A DNA stretch of 64,000 nt from Pseudo-nitzschia pungens (GCA_037355855.1 CM074762.1:1116001-1180000), one strand, 5' to 3'. Positions 46,773 to 60,093 are shown, numbered from the stretch's first letter. Notes: generated from the letters alone by a model not told the origin. Numbers and translations: made by a program.

Positions 46773-48758
46773 TTGCCGCAAAAGCACCCCATTTAGTATT
46801 TTCACAAACGTCAAATTGAGTTCGAACCAGAAGCATAGAGTCCTTTTCCTCCTTTTGTGCGAACATGGCAAGCAACACCAATGCAACTGCAAGGACTCCA
46901 CTCTGCGAAAACATGACTGAAGAATACGCACATTGAATCGAAGACGGCAAACATCGCTGCAAAAACCAAAGTTCTTCTTCGAACGATGAAGAAAGAGGTG
47001 TTGGGGCTTCTATATGGTAAACGTTATTGAACACGTTAGATGCATTCTTGCTGAATATAGATCGGGCGCATCATTATGCGGATTATTATTCACTCTTCCA
47101 TTGAACGCCTGAGCTCCTCCCGTAGCTTCCGACCAATGCCGACAACACCAAAGGATTCATCGGCCGATGCAACCGTCCGCGCTGCAGGAACAATGGTGTC
47201 GTTGATCTTCGCTTCCTTCCGTACCAGTCCCGTGCCATCTTGAATGTTGCTGTCGTCTATTTTGTGATTCTTGGAAGAGAGTGCCAATTTCCGTATACCG
47301 TATATTTGGGGTTGCCGTTTTGGGAGCTTGATGAAGCACTTGCTCACTTGAAATAGTATCTTATATGCTTTAAGGATTGAAAAGCAAAGCGACCATTTGG
47401 AGCCTGCGGGTGTGCCATGTCGAGAAGATCTTCTTCTACAGGACAATGATAACGCAGAGTTGATCAATGGAGATTCTGCATTCGAATGGGTCGAGTATTA
47501 GAGGTTGGATTGTCGCTGTGCGGAAACCATCTATCTCGAGTTCCAAACATTGATCATTATGTCACTCCTTGAAACTCTTCTCATCCGCATTCTTTTTCGA
47601 GTGAGTACTGAAACTGATTTTCTGCTAGTATTTCGATACCGAGTCTAAATACCAGCTAGTTGTTTCGGAACACTTCGAGCTAGATAAAAAAAGTCTCGGC
47701 TAAACTTTATCCCTAGGTGCTGATGGCATGGCGCATGATGAAGCTTTTGGCACAACGTCTTCCCATAATCATCATTACCATAGTCACCATCTCTTTTCAG
47801 CGGCAACGCATGTAAACAATTTTATCAGTCGCGGTGACATATTCCTACTCGTTCCGAATCATGTGTACGATTCTATTCTACTATGAAGCATGAATAGCTT
47901 GGGGTTGGCAGAAAACTTCGAACCGAATCTACTATCGTGTTTGTCCCTATCATGGGCAATCCGATGCTACTTCTCACGATCGCTTACGTCATCGACTGGT
48001 TCCATTCCACTGAAATTTCCACTTATTTAGAATAACTTGATACAAACGGTAGGGAAATGAGGATTCAAACCTCTGCGAAGGAATTGACATCGCTCTTCTG
48101 TTCGTTCGAAGTATTTTGATGAAGAAGTTCCAAAAAATGGGATTGAACTTGCGGAAAACGGTGTCCCGCATACTATTCATACATACATATACATACGTAT
48201 ACTATGTATATATGTAATAATATGTAATACACATGTACGACGTACGTATGATTTGACGGTATGTTTAGTGTTTTAGTATTGGCTCAAAATTCTGCTTGTG
48301 TCGTTGGACGTCCGTTCTTTGAACGTATTAGAAATGTGCACGTACGATAAAAAACGAAAAGTGTCTTGCCCTCCAATCGAACACAACGTTTAATTTTATC
48401 CTTAATAATAAATTAAACGAAATAGAATCGAGCGCGCGACCTCGCATTCAATACCAGTGATTCCATCAGTGTCTGTCTGCCGAGGTGATGGGTGGACGAA
48501 ACAGGACTTGAGGGATTCTACAATACCGTACGGGAAGGTGATTGATTGCTGTTGGATCGATCGTCTCAACGTTCTGTGGTAACTTAACTCATCTAGAAGC
48601 ATTATTGTTGCTGCAATCGACAACCCTCCACCAGTTGCGTTCGTTGTAGATCATAGCTTGCGGGAGAAAAACATCCGATCGCATCCTCATCGGCGAAAGA
48701 AAGTCAGTGGGAAATTTCAATCTGAACCGTCCGTCACAGAGCATTATATTATACAATC
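46773..48758. other. Intergenic region, 2 kb, one doubtful frame
   Basis: A minus-strand frame at 47467-47090 (125 codons) ends in a charged, plausible C-terminus (GVVGIGRKLREELRRSMEE) and could be a terminal exon or remnant, but I find no start, domain or partner exon. 48180-48235 is ATACATATA-rich. The rest shows nothing recognisable. Confidence 0.4.
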
Positions 48759-50458
48759 ATGGTGATTCGAGCATCTTCCGTGGTGCGCCTTTCGAGGCAT
48801 TGGAGAACGTCCTCGGCACGCATATCTTCTGCGGGCAACGTTCGATTCCTTTCCTCGGCTGCTGCGTCTAGCAATAGCACCGAAAACTCTTCCACCCTGA
48901 ACAATCTAATGATGGCCGCTAGTGCTGCCTCGATTCTGGCTGCCGGCGCGGTTGTTGGATCGGCAAACAACAAAACCGACTGCGAACAAAATTGGGGAGA
49001 TCTTCCTTCGTTTGGAAGCAGCTCGGATCCCATCGCCGGGAGTGAGCGTGCCGAGGAAGCCAGCAGCGACAACGCCATCTTTTTGTCAAAGATACCTCAC
49101 GAACGCACAGAAAAAGAGATTGCCGATCTAGAAAAACAACGACAAAGACTCGAAGATCTTCTCGAGCACCAAATCCTGTCAACTTCGGCTGCTCCTCCGA
49201 CGAATCCGAGTGTCAGTACCAAAAAAATGTACTTTTACAGGACGTCTCAGATTGAATCGAAGAAAAAGAGCAAATTTATTCTGTTGGCCGGGCCGAGTTC
49301 GGCTGGATTGGGCGGCGATATTGCCCACCTTCTTGGATGGGACTTGAACAGCATGGACGTCGGAAAGTTTGCCGATGGAGAGACAAAAGTGGATATCGAA
49401 GATTCGGTTCGGGGGAAACACGTGTACCTCGTTTGTTCCACCTCCAGCAACGATGCTGTTATGGAATTGACCTTTATGCTGTCGGCATTGCGTCGGGCGA
49501 GTGCCAAATCTATTACGGCCGTCATTCCGTACTTTGGTTATTCTCGTCAAGATCAACAGTTTGGAAGAGAACCCATTGCTGCGTCTGATGTCGCTATTGT
49601 AAGTTATTAAGGGTTCTCCAATGGTCACACGGAGGCCTTTCTTTTGTTATGACCTTCACATAACTAATCACTGGTTGTGGACGGTGGTGAAACTTCATGA
49701 TCGTTTTTTTGTCGCTCTTTCTCTCACTCTGATTTATTGTAATATGTAATATGATTGCTGTCATCATCTTGACACCCTAGATGTACGAAGAGATGGGCGT
49801 AGATCACGTCATGTGCTTGGATCTCCACAACGATTCCCTTCGAGGCTTTTTCAGTCCAAAAATACCAGTAGAGAACTTGGTACCAGTTCCAGTCGCTGCA
49901 GCCTACTTTAATGAAGAATTCGGCGAAAGTGATGAAAAGATAACCGTTGTTGCATCACACGAAGGACAGGTGACCCGTGCCACGATCTTCCGCAACGTCC
50001 TTAAACAACTAAGTGGAAAGGATATCGAGCTGGCATTCATCACCAAGGCTCGACAAAAACGGGGTGAAAAGAAATACACGCCGCAGGTGGTCGGCAAGGT
50101 TAAGGGACGCAAGTGCATCATCGTTGACGATCTCGTAAACACTGGAACAACGCTGGAGAGCAACGTTGAGAAATTGGCAGAAATGGGAGCGGATTCGATC
50201 CACGCTTGGGCAACGCACGGGGTGTTTGGTCCAAAGGAATTGTGTCGGGCGAGGGAAAAGATTGGAAGCATGAAGGAACTAGATTACCTATTGATATCGA
50301 ACTCGGTCAAGTACGACGGTCAACTGCCAGACAACATCCGACAGCTCAACGTTGCGCCACTCCTGGCTGAAGCCATTGCACGGTCGTTTCACCATGAATC
50401 GGTTTCGGGCATTCTCAACCTTGACGAAACCATTCAAGAACGATACGACAGTCGTTAA
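48759..50458 (+). CDS. PRPS: Ribose-phosphate pyrophosphokinase with membrane-anchored leader
   Basis: Exon 1 (48759-49598) and exon 2 (49781-50458) are joined over a 182-bp GTAAGT..AG intron in phase 0, giving 505 residues. The enzyme makes PRPP from ribose-5-phosphate and ATP for nucleotide, His, Trp and NAD synthesis. The catalytic part (from about residue 170) shows [20 protein letters not shown] with [29 protein letters not shown], a basic loop ([10 protein letters not shown]) and the PRPP loop [14 protein letters not shown] (about 392-405). The first 170 residues are extra: a basic Ser/Arg leader like a mitochondrial presequence, a hydrophobic segment at about 50-69, and a coiled segment. 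Typical PRPS enzymes are about 310-320 residues. Mitochondrial membrane anchoring is an inference. Confidence 0.95.
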
Positions 50459-50904
50459 GTCGATATCTGGGCTGAGATGTAGTAAATGAGCTGTTCCCAA
50501 TGTCAGTGGTCGGACTTGCCATGCTTTGGTCTAAGTTTACTGTAATATTTCATTTCGTAACCACTCTGCATTTTCAACTAAAATCACATCTCTATCTAAT
50601 TCACTCCGATCCTTTGACAAACTTTTTCGACAACTATAATTTCATTTTCACTCCTATTATTCATTTGGATACCACATACATAATACAGATTCGATCCTTA
50701 TTTATTTTGCTATGGCATTAGAATTGTGTAAGTTATCCTGGCGCCCATAAGCTTCCCCCTTGACTATTTTTCGTTTTGAATGCATTCCGAAATACCTGGC
50801 TTAAACCGAAGGCCCTGTTGCGTTTGTTTTGTGTTTTACTTGTCTCGCAACCGGTATCAAAAGCAGATTTGAGTGATCACATTGTAATCCTGCTCTTCCT
50901 GCAT
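50459..50904. other. Short convergent 3' region
   Basis: 446 bp between the PRPS stop and the stop of the giant coiled-coil gene. AT-rich; must carry both polyadenylation sites. No gene is seen. Confidence 0.6.
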
Positions 50905-53900
50905 TCACGTTTCCCAAACATTGAAAAATGCCTCTTGAATGTCAAACCACGAGTCTTCGTCAAGCCCTTGACATGCTTCTTCCAGAATTTGATCGAAGTC
51001 ATCCCAATCAATATCATTCTCTCCCTCCGTAAATTTTTGCTGCAAGCCATTGTATATTCCTTGAATAATAACGGTTGGAATCTCGAATCCGAGCTCTTCT
51101 TCAGCTTCGTTGACCAATGGATGAAGATAATCTTCAATGAATTGATTTTCTGCCGTCGAGGCCTCTTCATTCAGTGACTCTTGCTCGTCGTCTTCGGTCA
51201 CAGAAGATTCAGGACTCAAGCGGTGGCTCGTGCTCGTTGAAGTATTCATTAAACTACGATTACCAATGACATCGTTTTCTCGCTGACCAATGTCTGTTGG
51301 ATCGTTTGAATATTCCAACATATCACCAATATGATTATCCTCTGGTCTGCCAACTATAGGACTTTGACTTGAGGCTCTCAGATCTTCTCCTACTTCCAAT
51401 GTCGACCTGTCTATTATCTGACTTGAGGAGCTTTCATATTCGTTGGGGACAATATCCTCTTCGTCACGCGTAAAATTGCCACCTTGAGTCCCTTCATTCC
51501 ACTGATCTTCTTCAAATGCACTTTTGTTAATATCATTGTTCATGTCTTGATGCTCTCTGTTCCTATTCTCGGTGTGCCAGGAGGTTTGTTTGTTGGTAGT
51601 TAGATCCCTTTCTAGTTCGGCTATACGGGTGGACAAGCGCATTTCTAAGTCCTTTGCTTTGTTTCGATTAGACTCTAGTTCCTCTTCCATCTGAACAACT
51701 TGAAAATATAACCGTTCTTCCTCTTCCTTCCCTTTCTCAATTGTAGATTCTAATTCTTTCTGTAAGTTCGAAGTGCGGATGGCAAATTCTTCGTGTCCTT
51801 TCTGTTCTCTTATCAAGGTAGACTCCAGCTTCATCTCAAGCTCAAGGATTCGGTCTGCGAGTTTTGGGTCGTTGACTTGGCCAGCTTGTTTTAAGCCGCT
51901 ACTTGATATTTCATCAGTGCCAGCTAGTTCTAGCTCGAGCTGTGATGTTTGCTCTCGTTCATCTTGATCTACCATTTGGTAAGACAGTTCCTCGAAGTCT
52001 TTCTCGAGCTCTTGTATCCGAGCATTGAAAATATCTAATTCTTCCTCAAGGCTGCGAATATGGTCATTGAGAGCCTGGATTGTTTTTTTATTTTCTTCCG
52101 ATACCGTTTGTAGCTTATCCTGGATCTCAATCATGGTTTGCTTCAAACTATCCCGTTCAACTCTTGTCACTTCTAACTCTTTCTCGTTTTCCTCCGCTGC
52201 GCGTTCAAGTGCAGCCTCCAGTTCACCGACAATCTGGTTAAGGCGCATGCTTTCACTCTTCTCTGTCTGCAGTTTAGCTTTCAGATCACTGTTATGCTCC
52301 ACCTCGGTCTGTAGCTCCACAATGAGCTGATTGAGGTCCTCCAGTTCACTTCGATAGGTTTCTACCTCTTTCTCGAGCTCAAGACTACGGGAAGTGCTGA
52401 TCTCATTCTCTAGTTCCACGACAAGCTTATTGAGGTCTTCTTGTTGACTTTTGCATGCTTCTACTTCTTTTTCGAGTTCGAGATTGCGGAGAGTGAGTTG
52501 TTCTAAACTGCTCTCGTGCTTCTCTGCAGCACTTGCGAGTTCAGTCCGTTTTATTTCTTCGTTCGTTTCAAGATCATTTTCTAGCTTTTTGACAACGACA
52601 TGGAGGCGTTCTTCTTCGGCTTTTCTGGATGCTAATTCATTTTCAAATGCAAGAATTTGTGTGTGTGTGTTTTCTATCACAGTTTCAAGCTTTGTACTAA
52701 GCTCAGAAATATTGTTATTGAGTCGATCCTGCTCTCTCTTTTCAAAATTTACTTCGGTCTCCAAATGCTGATTACGGGCACTGACCCTTTCGTAGTTCTC
52801 GGCTGTTGTCTCGAGCTTCGTCTGCAATTGGGCGATGCATTCATTCAGACGATTTTTTTCGACGTTACCTTCTTCTAGCTCATTTTCAAGAAGAATATTA
52901 CGAAGATTGAGCTGTTCTTGATTCTTTTCATTACTCTTCACAATAGTTTTCAGCTTGTTTTGTAGCTCAACGATGGTGTTTTTGAGGCTCTCTTGCTCTT
53001 TCCCAAAGGGCTCGTGATCTTGATCAAATTTTGCACCACGGGAAGTTGTAGTCACGTCATGAACAGCACCCTTACCCGAATTCGAATCAAGCATATCCTG
53101 CAAATTCGATATGCGTTCATTAAGGTATTCTTCCTTTGTGGTTGCTGATTCAAGTTGTTCTCGGAGATCGTGGTTTATAATCTTTATCGAATCGTATTTT
53201 TGCGAAATTGTTTCGAGTTTTCCCCGCAATTCGGAAAGAACTTCGTTTTGACGATCTTGTTTCGACTTTGCTGCTTCCAATTCATTTTCCAATTCGAGTT
53301 TTCGTGCCGTGACGATCTTGCTTTTCTGTGCGGTGCTTGCCAATTCTGTTAGAAGCTCATCCACGTTGTGACTTAACTTATCGCGGCCCTCTCTTTCCAA
53401 TTCTAATTCTTCCTCTAGTTCAGATATAGCGATTTGTGAGCATCTCTTTCTCGTCGAGGAGCTCCCTTGCAGTGTCCATGGCCTTCATTTCTAACATAGT
53501 AATCCTTCCCATTGGTTTCTCGTGCTCCGTACTATCAGAGCTACGGAGCCCCTGATCCTCGTCGTCATTGTCCTCTTTCGACGAGTCATCGTCCGCAGCT
53601 ACTTCCAATTTTTCTTCTAATTCGAATATGCGTGATGCTAGATGTTTTTGCTTACTCTCATTGATCTGTGCAGTCTTTCTGGCTTTGGCTTCCAGTTCTG
53701 CAATCCTTTTGACCAACTGATCTTTGTCTGCATTTGTATATGCTTCACTTATGTACTCCCCGTCCGCTTGAGTGTCGTTCTCTACCAGAGCTGAAGCGAG
53801 CTGTGCCTCTAGTTCCGATATACGATCCTTAAGCTGGCCTCTCTCATTGAGAAGCTCTGTTACAGTTTCTTTCGCCTTCATTTCCAGCTCAACAATGCGT

Positions 53901-56900
53901 TGAGATAAATGCTCTTGCTCAGAAGTAGCAAACTCCCCATCATTAGGCTGAGGAGAGGCTGCTAACTTTGCCTCCAGCTCGAAGATGCGCGATGTGAGAT
54001 GTTTCTGCTTATTCTCATTGATCATATTAGCCTGTTTGGCCTTGGCTTCCAATTTCGCAATCTTCTCTATCCATTGCCGCTCCTTTTCAGCGTCGTCGTC
54101 ACCAATACCCGATGTTAGCTGCGACTCAAGCTCCAAAATGCGGTTTTTGAGCTCGCTTCGCTCATCGAGAAGCTCTTTAACAGTCTCTTTCGCCTTGGTT
54201 TCTACATCGGCAATCCGTTCAATCAAGTGTTGCTGCTCAGAAATAGAAAGCTCGTCATCATGATAGGCAACACTAGATGCTAACTGAGCCTCCAATTCAA
54301 TTACTCGATTTGTGAGATATTGCTGCTTGCTGTCGTTGACTTGAGCGACTTTTTTGGCTTTGGTCTCCAACTCTCCAATCCTTTGTATCATCTGCTCTGT
54401 CGGTGTATTTGGGGTCCAAGAAAAGCCTTCGGCGTCATCGTCATCGTTATTGTCAGAATCAGAGTCATCGTCAGAGCCATCCCTCGCTGAAGCCAGCTGA
54501 GCCTCAAGGTCCCTTATTCGGTCATTGAGCCGGTCTCTTTCATTTAGAAGTTCAGTTACGGTTTCTTTAGTCTTGGTTTCTAGCTCTAGGATTCGTTCCA
54601 TTAACTCTTCCTCCTTAGAATTTGCAAGGTCTTCGTCAATATTATCATCGTCCTCTCGGTTATCAGCTGATGCTAACTCTGCCTCGAGCTCAAAAATACG
54701 TGATGCTAGATGCTGTTGCTTGCTCTTGTTGATCTCTGCAGTCTTTCTGGCATTTGCTTCGAGCTCGTCAATTCTTTCGACCAACAGCTGTTGCTCTGCA
54801 CTAGAGAGAACCCTGGCTTTCTCATCCGAGTTATCGTTCTCCATAGCCGACGCTAGTTGTTCTTCCAGCTCGGAGATCCGAGCCACAAGTTGCTCTTTCT
54901 CGTTCATGAGCTCAGTGACGGCTTCTTTGGTCTTTGATTCGAGTTCGGCAATGCGCTCCATCAATTGTTCCTGCTCGGAGCCCACAAGCTCCTCGTTGTC
55001 ATCCCGTGGCTCGCCAGCTTCAGCTAGTTTTGCTTCCAGCTCGAAAATGCGTGTTGTGAGAAATTGCTGCTTGTTCTCGTTCACCATCGCAGTCTTCTTG
55101 GCCTTGGCTTCAAGTTCTGCAATTCGATTCAACAAGTTCTGATCTTTTGCATTTGATGATAGAGAACTGTCCTCCTCGTCGGATAAGTTCTCCTTCACGG
55201 TCGATGCCAGTTGTTCTTCCAGCTCTCCTATCCGAGTCGTGAGCTCAACTCTCTCATTAAGGAGCACAGTAACGGCTTCTTTCGTCTTTGATTCTATTTC
55301 ACTGATTTTATTGACTAACTCCTCCTGCTCCGAGTTCGCAAGATTTTCTCTGTCGTTCTCCTCGGCAGCTGCTGCTAGCTTTTCTTCCAGCTCGTGGATG
55401 CGCGACATGAGATTTTGTTGTTTGCTCTGATGGATCTGTGTCATCTCTCTAGCCTTCGTTTCTAATTCCGAAAACCGCTCCATCCATTCCTTGTCCGCAT
55501 CCTCGTTGTCTTGTAGCTCTGCCTCTAGCATTGCTATCCGAGCTGTAAGCTGATGCTTTTCATTCAGGAGCTTAGTTGTAGTTTCTTTGGCCTTGCTTTC
55601 CAGCTCTACAATGCGCTCGTTCATCTGGTCTTGCTCGGACGTTGCTCGTTGTTCGTTGTCATTCTCCTCGACAGCCGCTGCTAGCTTTTCTTCCAGCTTG
55701 CGGATGCGCGACATGAGATTTTGTTGTGTGCTCTCGTGGATCCGTGCCATCTCTTTGGCCTTCGTTTCCAGCTCGACAAATCGTTCCTCCCATTCCTCGT
55801 CCGAGTCATCATTTTCCAGAGCAGATTCTAGCTCTTCCTCAAGCTCTGCTATCCGAGCCATGAGATATTTTTTCTCCTTCAGGAGTTCCGTCGTGGTTTC
55901 TTTGGCCTCGGTTTCTAGTTCCATGATGCGATCGATCAATTCCTCTCGTTCCGAACTACGAGGCACGTCTTTGTCCATATGCGAAGCTGCTGCTGCCAAC
56001 TCTTCTTCCAGCTGAAAGATGCGCGACGTTAGGTGCTGTTGCTTGGTCTGGTTGATCAATGCAGTTTTTTCTGCCTTCGCTTCGAGATTTGCAATTTGTT
56101 CCATCAATCGCTCTTGGTCTGCAGAGGTCGACCTAGCAACGTTTCGTTCTTCTTCCGTCTCATCGTTGGCGGAGTCGTCATCCGCTACAGCCGACACAAG
56201 TTGTGCCTCCAATTCCACGATGCGCTCTCTGAGATGGTCCCTCTCGTTCAATAGTTCCGTGGTGGCCTGCTTGGCCTTGGTTTCCAGTTCGGCGATGCGC
56301 GCGATCAATCGCTCTTGCTCCTCCGTATTGGTAGCGTCGACAGAAGTTCTTGCCTCCCGCCCGGAATCGTCGCCGAGAGCGTCCATTTCTGGGTTTGCCC
56401 CCAGCTTCGAGATTCGTGCAAGTTGCTGCTGCTGAACGTCGTGAACCTGTTTAGCCTTGGTAACTTCGGCCTCCAGTTCTTCAATCTTCCGAAGCAAGCG
56501 GTCGCGCTCTGCGGCGGTGCCGGACCCGTCCTCGTCGTCAGAGTCGTGGGTTGCGAGCTGCGACTCGAGTTCCGCGATGCGATCGGTCAGGCGTTTTCTC
56601 TCGTTCACGAGTATCGCGGCGGTTTCTTTCGCCTTGCTTTCAACCTCGGCAATTCTCTCCTTCATGCGCTCTTGCTCCGTTGTGCCAGAGCGAGCCGACG
56701 CTTCCGACTGTTTGTCGGGTGCTTGGGACTCGGGGATGGCACGGGGCGATGCTAGCTGCTTCTCAAGCTCGGTAATTTTCTCTGCCTGTCGTTCCTGCTG
56801 GCCAATCTCTCGTTCCAGGGCCGATTCTAAAAAGTCCCGGAGTTCTCGCGCCTTGCCCTGTTCCTCTGTGAGATTTTGGACCGTTGTTTCCAGATCCCTC

Positions 56901-59788
56901 ACCCGTTGTTCCGAGGCTTTCGCATCCGCTTCGTTCCTGCTGTCGGTCGCCCTTTCGGACTCGCCGCCGGCGCGAGGCGATGCCAGTTGCTCCTCCAGCT
57001 CGGCAATTTTCTCTACCAGTCGTTCCTGCTGGCCAATCTCTCGTTCCAGGGACGATTCGAAAAAGTCTCGGAGCTCGCTAGCCTTGGTCTGCTCTTGGGT
57101 GAGTCTTTCGATCGTCGCTTCCAGTTCCTTCACCCGTTGTTCGGAGGCTTCGGTGTCCGCTTGGTTCTGTCTGTTGACTTGTTCGGACTCGCCACTGGCG
57201 CGGGACGCTGTCAATTCGCCGGTCTTTTCCACGAGTCGTTCCTGCTGGCCAATCTCGCGTTCCAGGGCCGATTCCAAACAATCCCGGAGCTCACTAGCCT
57301 TGCGCTGCTCCTCGGTGAGGCTTTCGACCGTCGCTTCCAGCTCCCGCATTCGTTGGTCCGAGGCTTCCGCACTCGCTTCCAGGTCCCCGATCGTTTGGTT
57401 CAGGACTTCTTCTCGCTTGGTAGATTCCTTGACCACCTTGTTGAGCCACTCTCCCATTTTCTTGTTTTCCTTCCTGGCCGCCTTGAGCTCGGATTGTTTC
57501 TTGAGATAGTCCTGGAAGGAGACCATGCCTCCTTCCACGGTAACAACAGCGGGCTCGATCTCTTCTGGTGGTGGGGGTGGAGGTTCCTCTTCTTCCTCTT
57601 CTTCCTTTTCTTCTTCTTCTTCGTCCGTTTCTTCTTCCTCGTCGGCCTGTTCGTCTTCGGGGTGCTGTGTTTCTGGTTCCCTGTCTCGGAGCTGTTCCCG
57701 GAGCAGAACTTCCCGATCCCTGGATTGGACAATGTCCGCTTCGAGCTCGGTGACCCTCTGTTGCAATGCCGCTTCCCGTTCGCGCGAGGCTCGCAGTTCC
57801 GTTTCTTGTCGTTCCCGATACTCGTCGGTGGATGCAACCACGCCCGAAGACTCGGCAGCCGGGGGCGTTTCTTTCGGGCCATCAGGTTCCGCCGTTGCAC
57901 CGGGAGAGACCGCGAGACTTCGAGTCGCATTCGAAACCGTAGCCGAAATCGAATCCGCACTCGCGCTTGCATTGGCGTTCGCCTCCTGGAGGTCCCGGAG
58001 CTTTTGCTTGAGTTGCTTTTCCCGCTTTTTGGATTCCTCGACCACCTTGGTGAGCCACTCTCCCATTTTCTTGTTTTCGTTCTTGGCGGCCTCGAGTTCC
58101 TTTTCCTTCCGGACGTACTCCGTTGCGGAAGGAATACTCCGGGTGTCTCCTTTGGAGGGCCCGGGGGGAGTGGCTGTATCTTCGTGCTTGTTTTCTTGCG
58201 GGTCGTTTTGCTCGTCGTCCGAGCCCGAGCCCGAGTTCGAATCGGAATCGTCATCCGAGTCTGTGTCCGAGTCCGAGTCCGATTCTTCGTCGCCGTTCTC
58301 TTTTTCGCCGTCTGGATCTGTTTCGCCCTCCATTTCGGGTTGGGTGGCGGACTCGAGTCGCTCTTGCAGGAGGCGTTCCCGCGTTTTGGACTCTTCCGCG
58401 GAAGCTTGCAGATCGGAGATTTGTTGCTGCAGGACCCGCTCCCGTCGTTGCGAGGCCTGCAGCTCGGCTTGCAGCTCTTTGGTGGCAGTTTCCGTGTCGG
58501 CACGAGCACCGGCATCGTCGCAAGAATCGAGAGCTCCGTCGGCCGGGTCCTGTTCGGGTTGCGATTCGAGACCCGCGCTTTTTTCTCGCTTGCTCTGGCT
58601 CCGCTGGTGCCGATCGGCGCGAACGAGATAGAGCTCCTGCTCGAGGGCTTGTTCCCTCTCGTGCAGATCGTTCACGTCATCTTCCAGGGCCCTGACCTGC
58701 ACCTTGAGGAGGGTCTCCCGCTTGGTGGATTCCTTGACGACCTTGTCGAGCCATTCCTGGAGTTGCTGGTTCTGGGTTTGCAGCTCGGCGACTTGTGCTT
58801 GGGAAGCATCTCGCGTGACGTTCGAGAACAGTGGGGGTTCTGCTCGCGGATCATTGCTGTCGTTGTCGTTTTCAATCTCGCTCGCAGAGGCCTCGGTTTC
58901 GTCCTCCTCTTCCGTGTCCTCTTCCACATCGGCCTGGTCGAGACCGACCACCTTTTGGAGGTCGGCCTTGGCTTGGTCCTTCTCCTCCTCTTCCTCATTG
59001 CTGCTGTCGCTGTCGCTGTCACTCTCGCTCTCACTATCGTCGTCACTGTCGTCGCTGCTGCTGCTACTGCTGCTGCTGGCACTGCTGCCACTGTTGCTGC
59101 TGACGCTGCTCCCATCCCAGAGTTCTAGAGAGAATCCCTTCGTGTCGAGAACCCTGGGGATTCCCTCGGGGAGTTCCGAGCTGGAGCTCGAGGCGGAGGA
59201 GGACGTGGACGAATCCGAGCTGGATTTCGACTCGGACATCGACTTCGACCTCATTGTGTTCGACCTTGTCCCGGACACCGCCACTTGTGGTTTGGTTGCC
59301 GTTGCCGTTGCCGTTGCTGCTGCTGCTTCCATACGAGTAGTTTCATGCGGGACTCCTGCCGCTTGCGCTCTCGCTTCGGCAGCTTTTGCCTCCGCGAGTG
59401 CCACTCCCAGGGACTCCGCCAGCTTGTCCCGTTCGGTTTCCAGCGCCTCCAGCTCGTCCTGCAGCTCCAGGACCTTGAACTCCATGTACTTGGTGAGCAC
59501 CGTCGGCCGCTCGGGATCCATTCCCATCATGGACATCATCTCGACGTGGCTCGGGTTGATCGCGGTGCTGTTCTTGGCTCCCAGGCACCCTGCGGCCGTC
59601 CCCGTCGAATCCGTGGTCTCGGAGCACCAGTTCGAGCTTCTGGATGCGCTTGTGGAGGTCGGCAGTTCTCGTCCTGGAGGGCGTAGATGTGGATTTGCAG
59701 TTGCTGCTGCTGCTGCTGCTGCTGCGAGCTCTTGTTGTCGCGTGGAGGGGGAGGCGGTGGATTGGGGTCGGGATTCCGGGACGGGTCG

Positions 59789-59825
<37 letters not shown>

Positions 59826-60093
59826 CATTATGGCTTCGGCCCGGACGCTCCTTCCGAGGGGGAGGAGCCCTGCCGTAGGCGGCCGCCGCTAGGGCTTCGC
59901 CCATCGAGGAGGAGGAGTCTCCCATTGCCATTGTCGTCGCCATTGTCGGTGTTGTTGTTGTTGTTGTTGTTGTTGTTGCCAAAGGTGTCACCGCGCACGT
60001 TTTGGTCCGCGTTGGAGCGAACCGGATGGAATACGATGACGGGAGGACCGTCATCGGCCGGAGGAGCGTCTCCTCCCGCGTCCCCGTTCCCAT
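50905..60093 (-). CDS. Giant coiled-coil protein, about 3,060 residues (three apparent +1 breaks)
   Basis: Four minus-strand frames read on from one another if one extra base is skipped near 59664 (GAGAACTGCC), 59597 (GACGGCCGC) and 53428 (CGCTATATC). The sum is 9,186 bases, 3,061 residues. The order is: Thr/Asn/Gln/Pro low-complexity N-terminus; short coiled coil; acidic Ser/Asp region; three copies of a MGEWLxKVVxESxKRE-like segment (about 58760, 58050 and 57440); a long array of alternating coiled-coil modules (53430-56680); a second, more irregular coiled coil; and a distinct Glu/Asp/aromatic C-terminal domain (WDDFDQILEEACQGLDEDSW). There is no motor or membrane segment. A tether, golgin-like, centrosomal or cell-wall-associated scaffold are all possible; I cannot name it. 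The start at 60093 is the first in-frame ATG. Confidence 0.83.
53430..56680 (-). repeat. Alternating A/B coiled-coil module array within the giant gene
   Basis: About nineteen modules of 43 helical residues plus an acidic linker. Type B reads like RIAELExKxKETVTELLNER; type A reads like RIAELEAKAKKTAxINxSKQ. They alternate strictly B-A-B-A from about 56680 down to 53430 (ten B, nine A), so the repeat unit is an A-B pair of roughly 105-125 residues. The last B module contains the frame break at 53428. Confidence 0.85.

Noticed and set aside
53428..53428. Two separate coiled-coil genes instead of one
   Set aside because: The break falls in the middle of a module and the next frame completes its RISELEEEL sequence, with only about 20 bp between stop and the next frame's ATG.
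56876..59128. 750-codon plus-strand frame opposite the coiled-coil gene
   Set aside because: Shadow of the Glu/Ser/Leu codon pattern on the minus strand; Leu/Phe/Gly-rich without domain.
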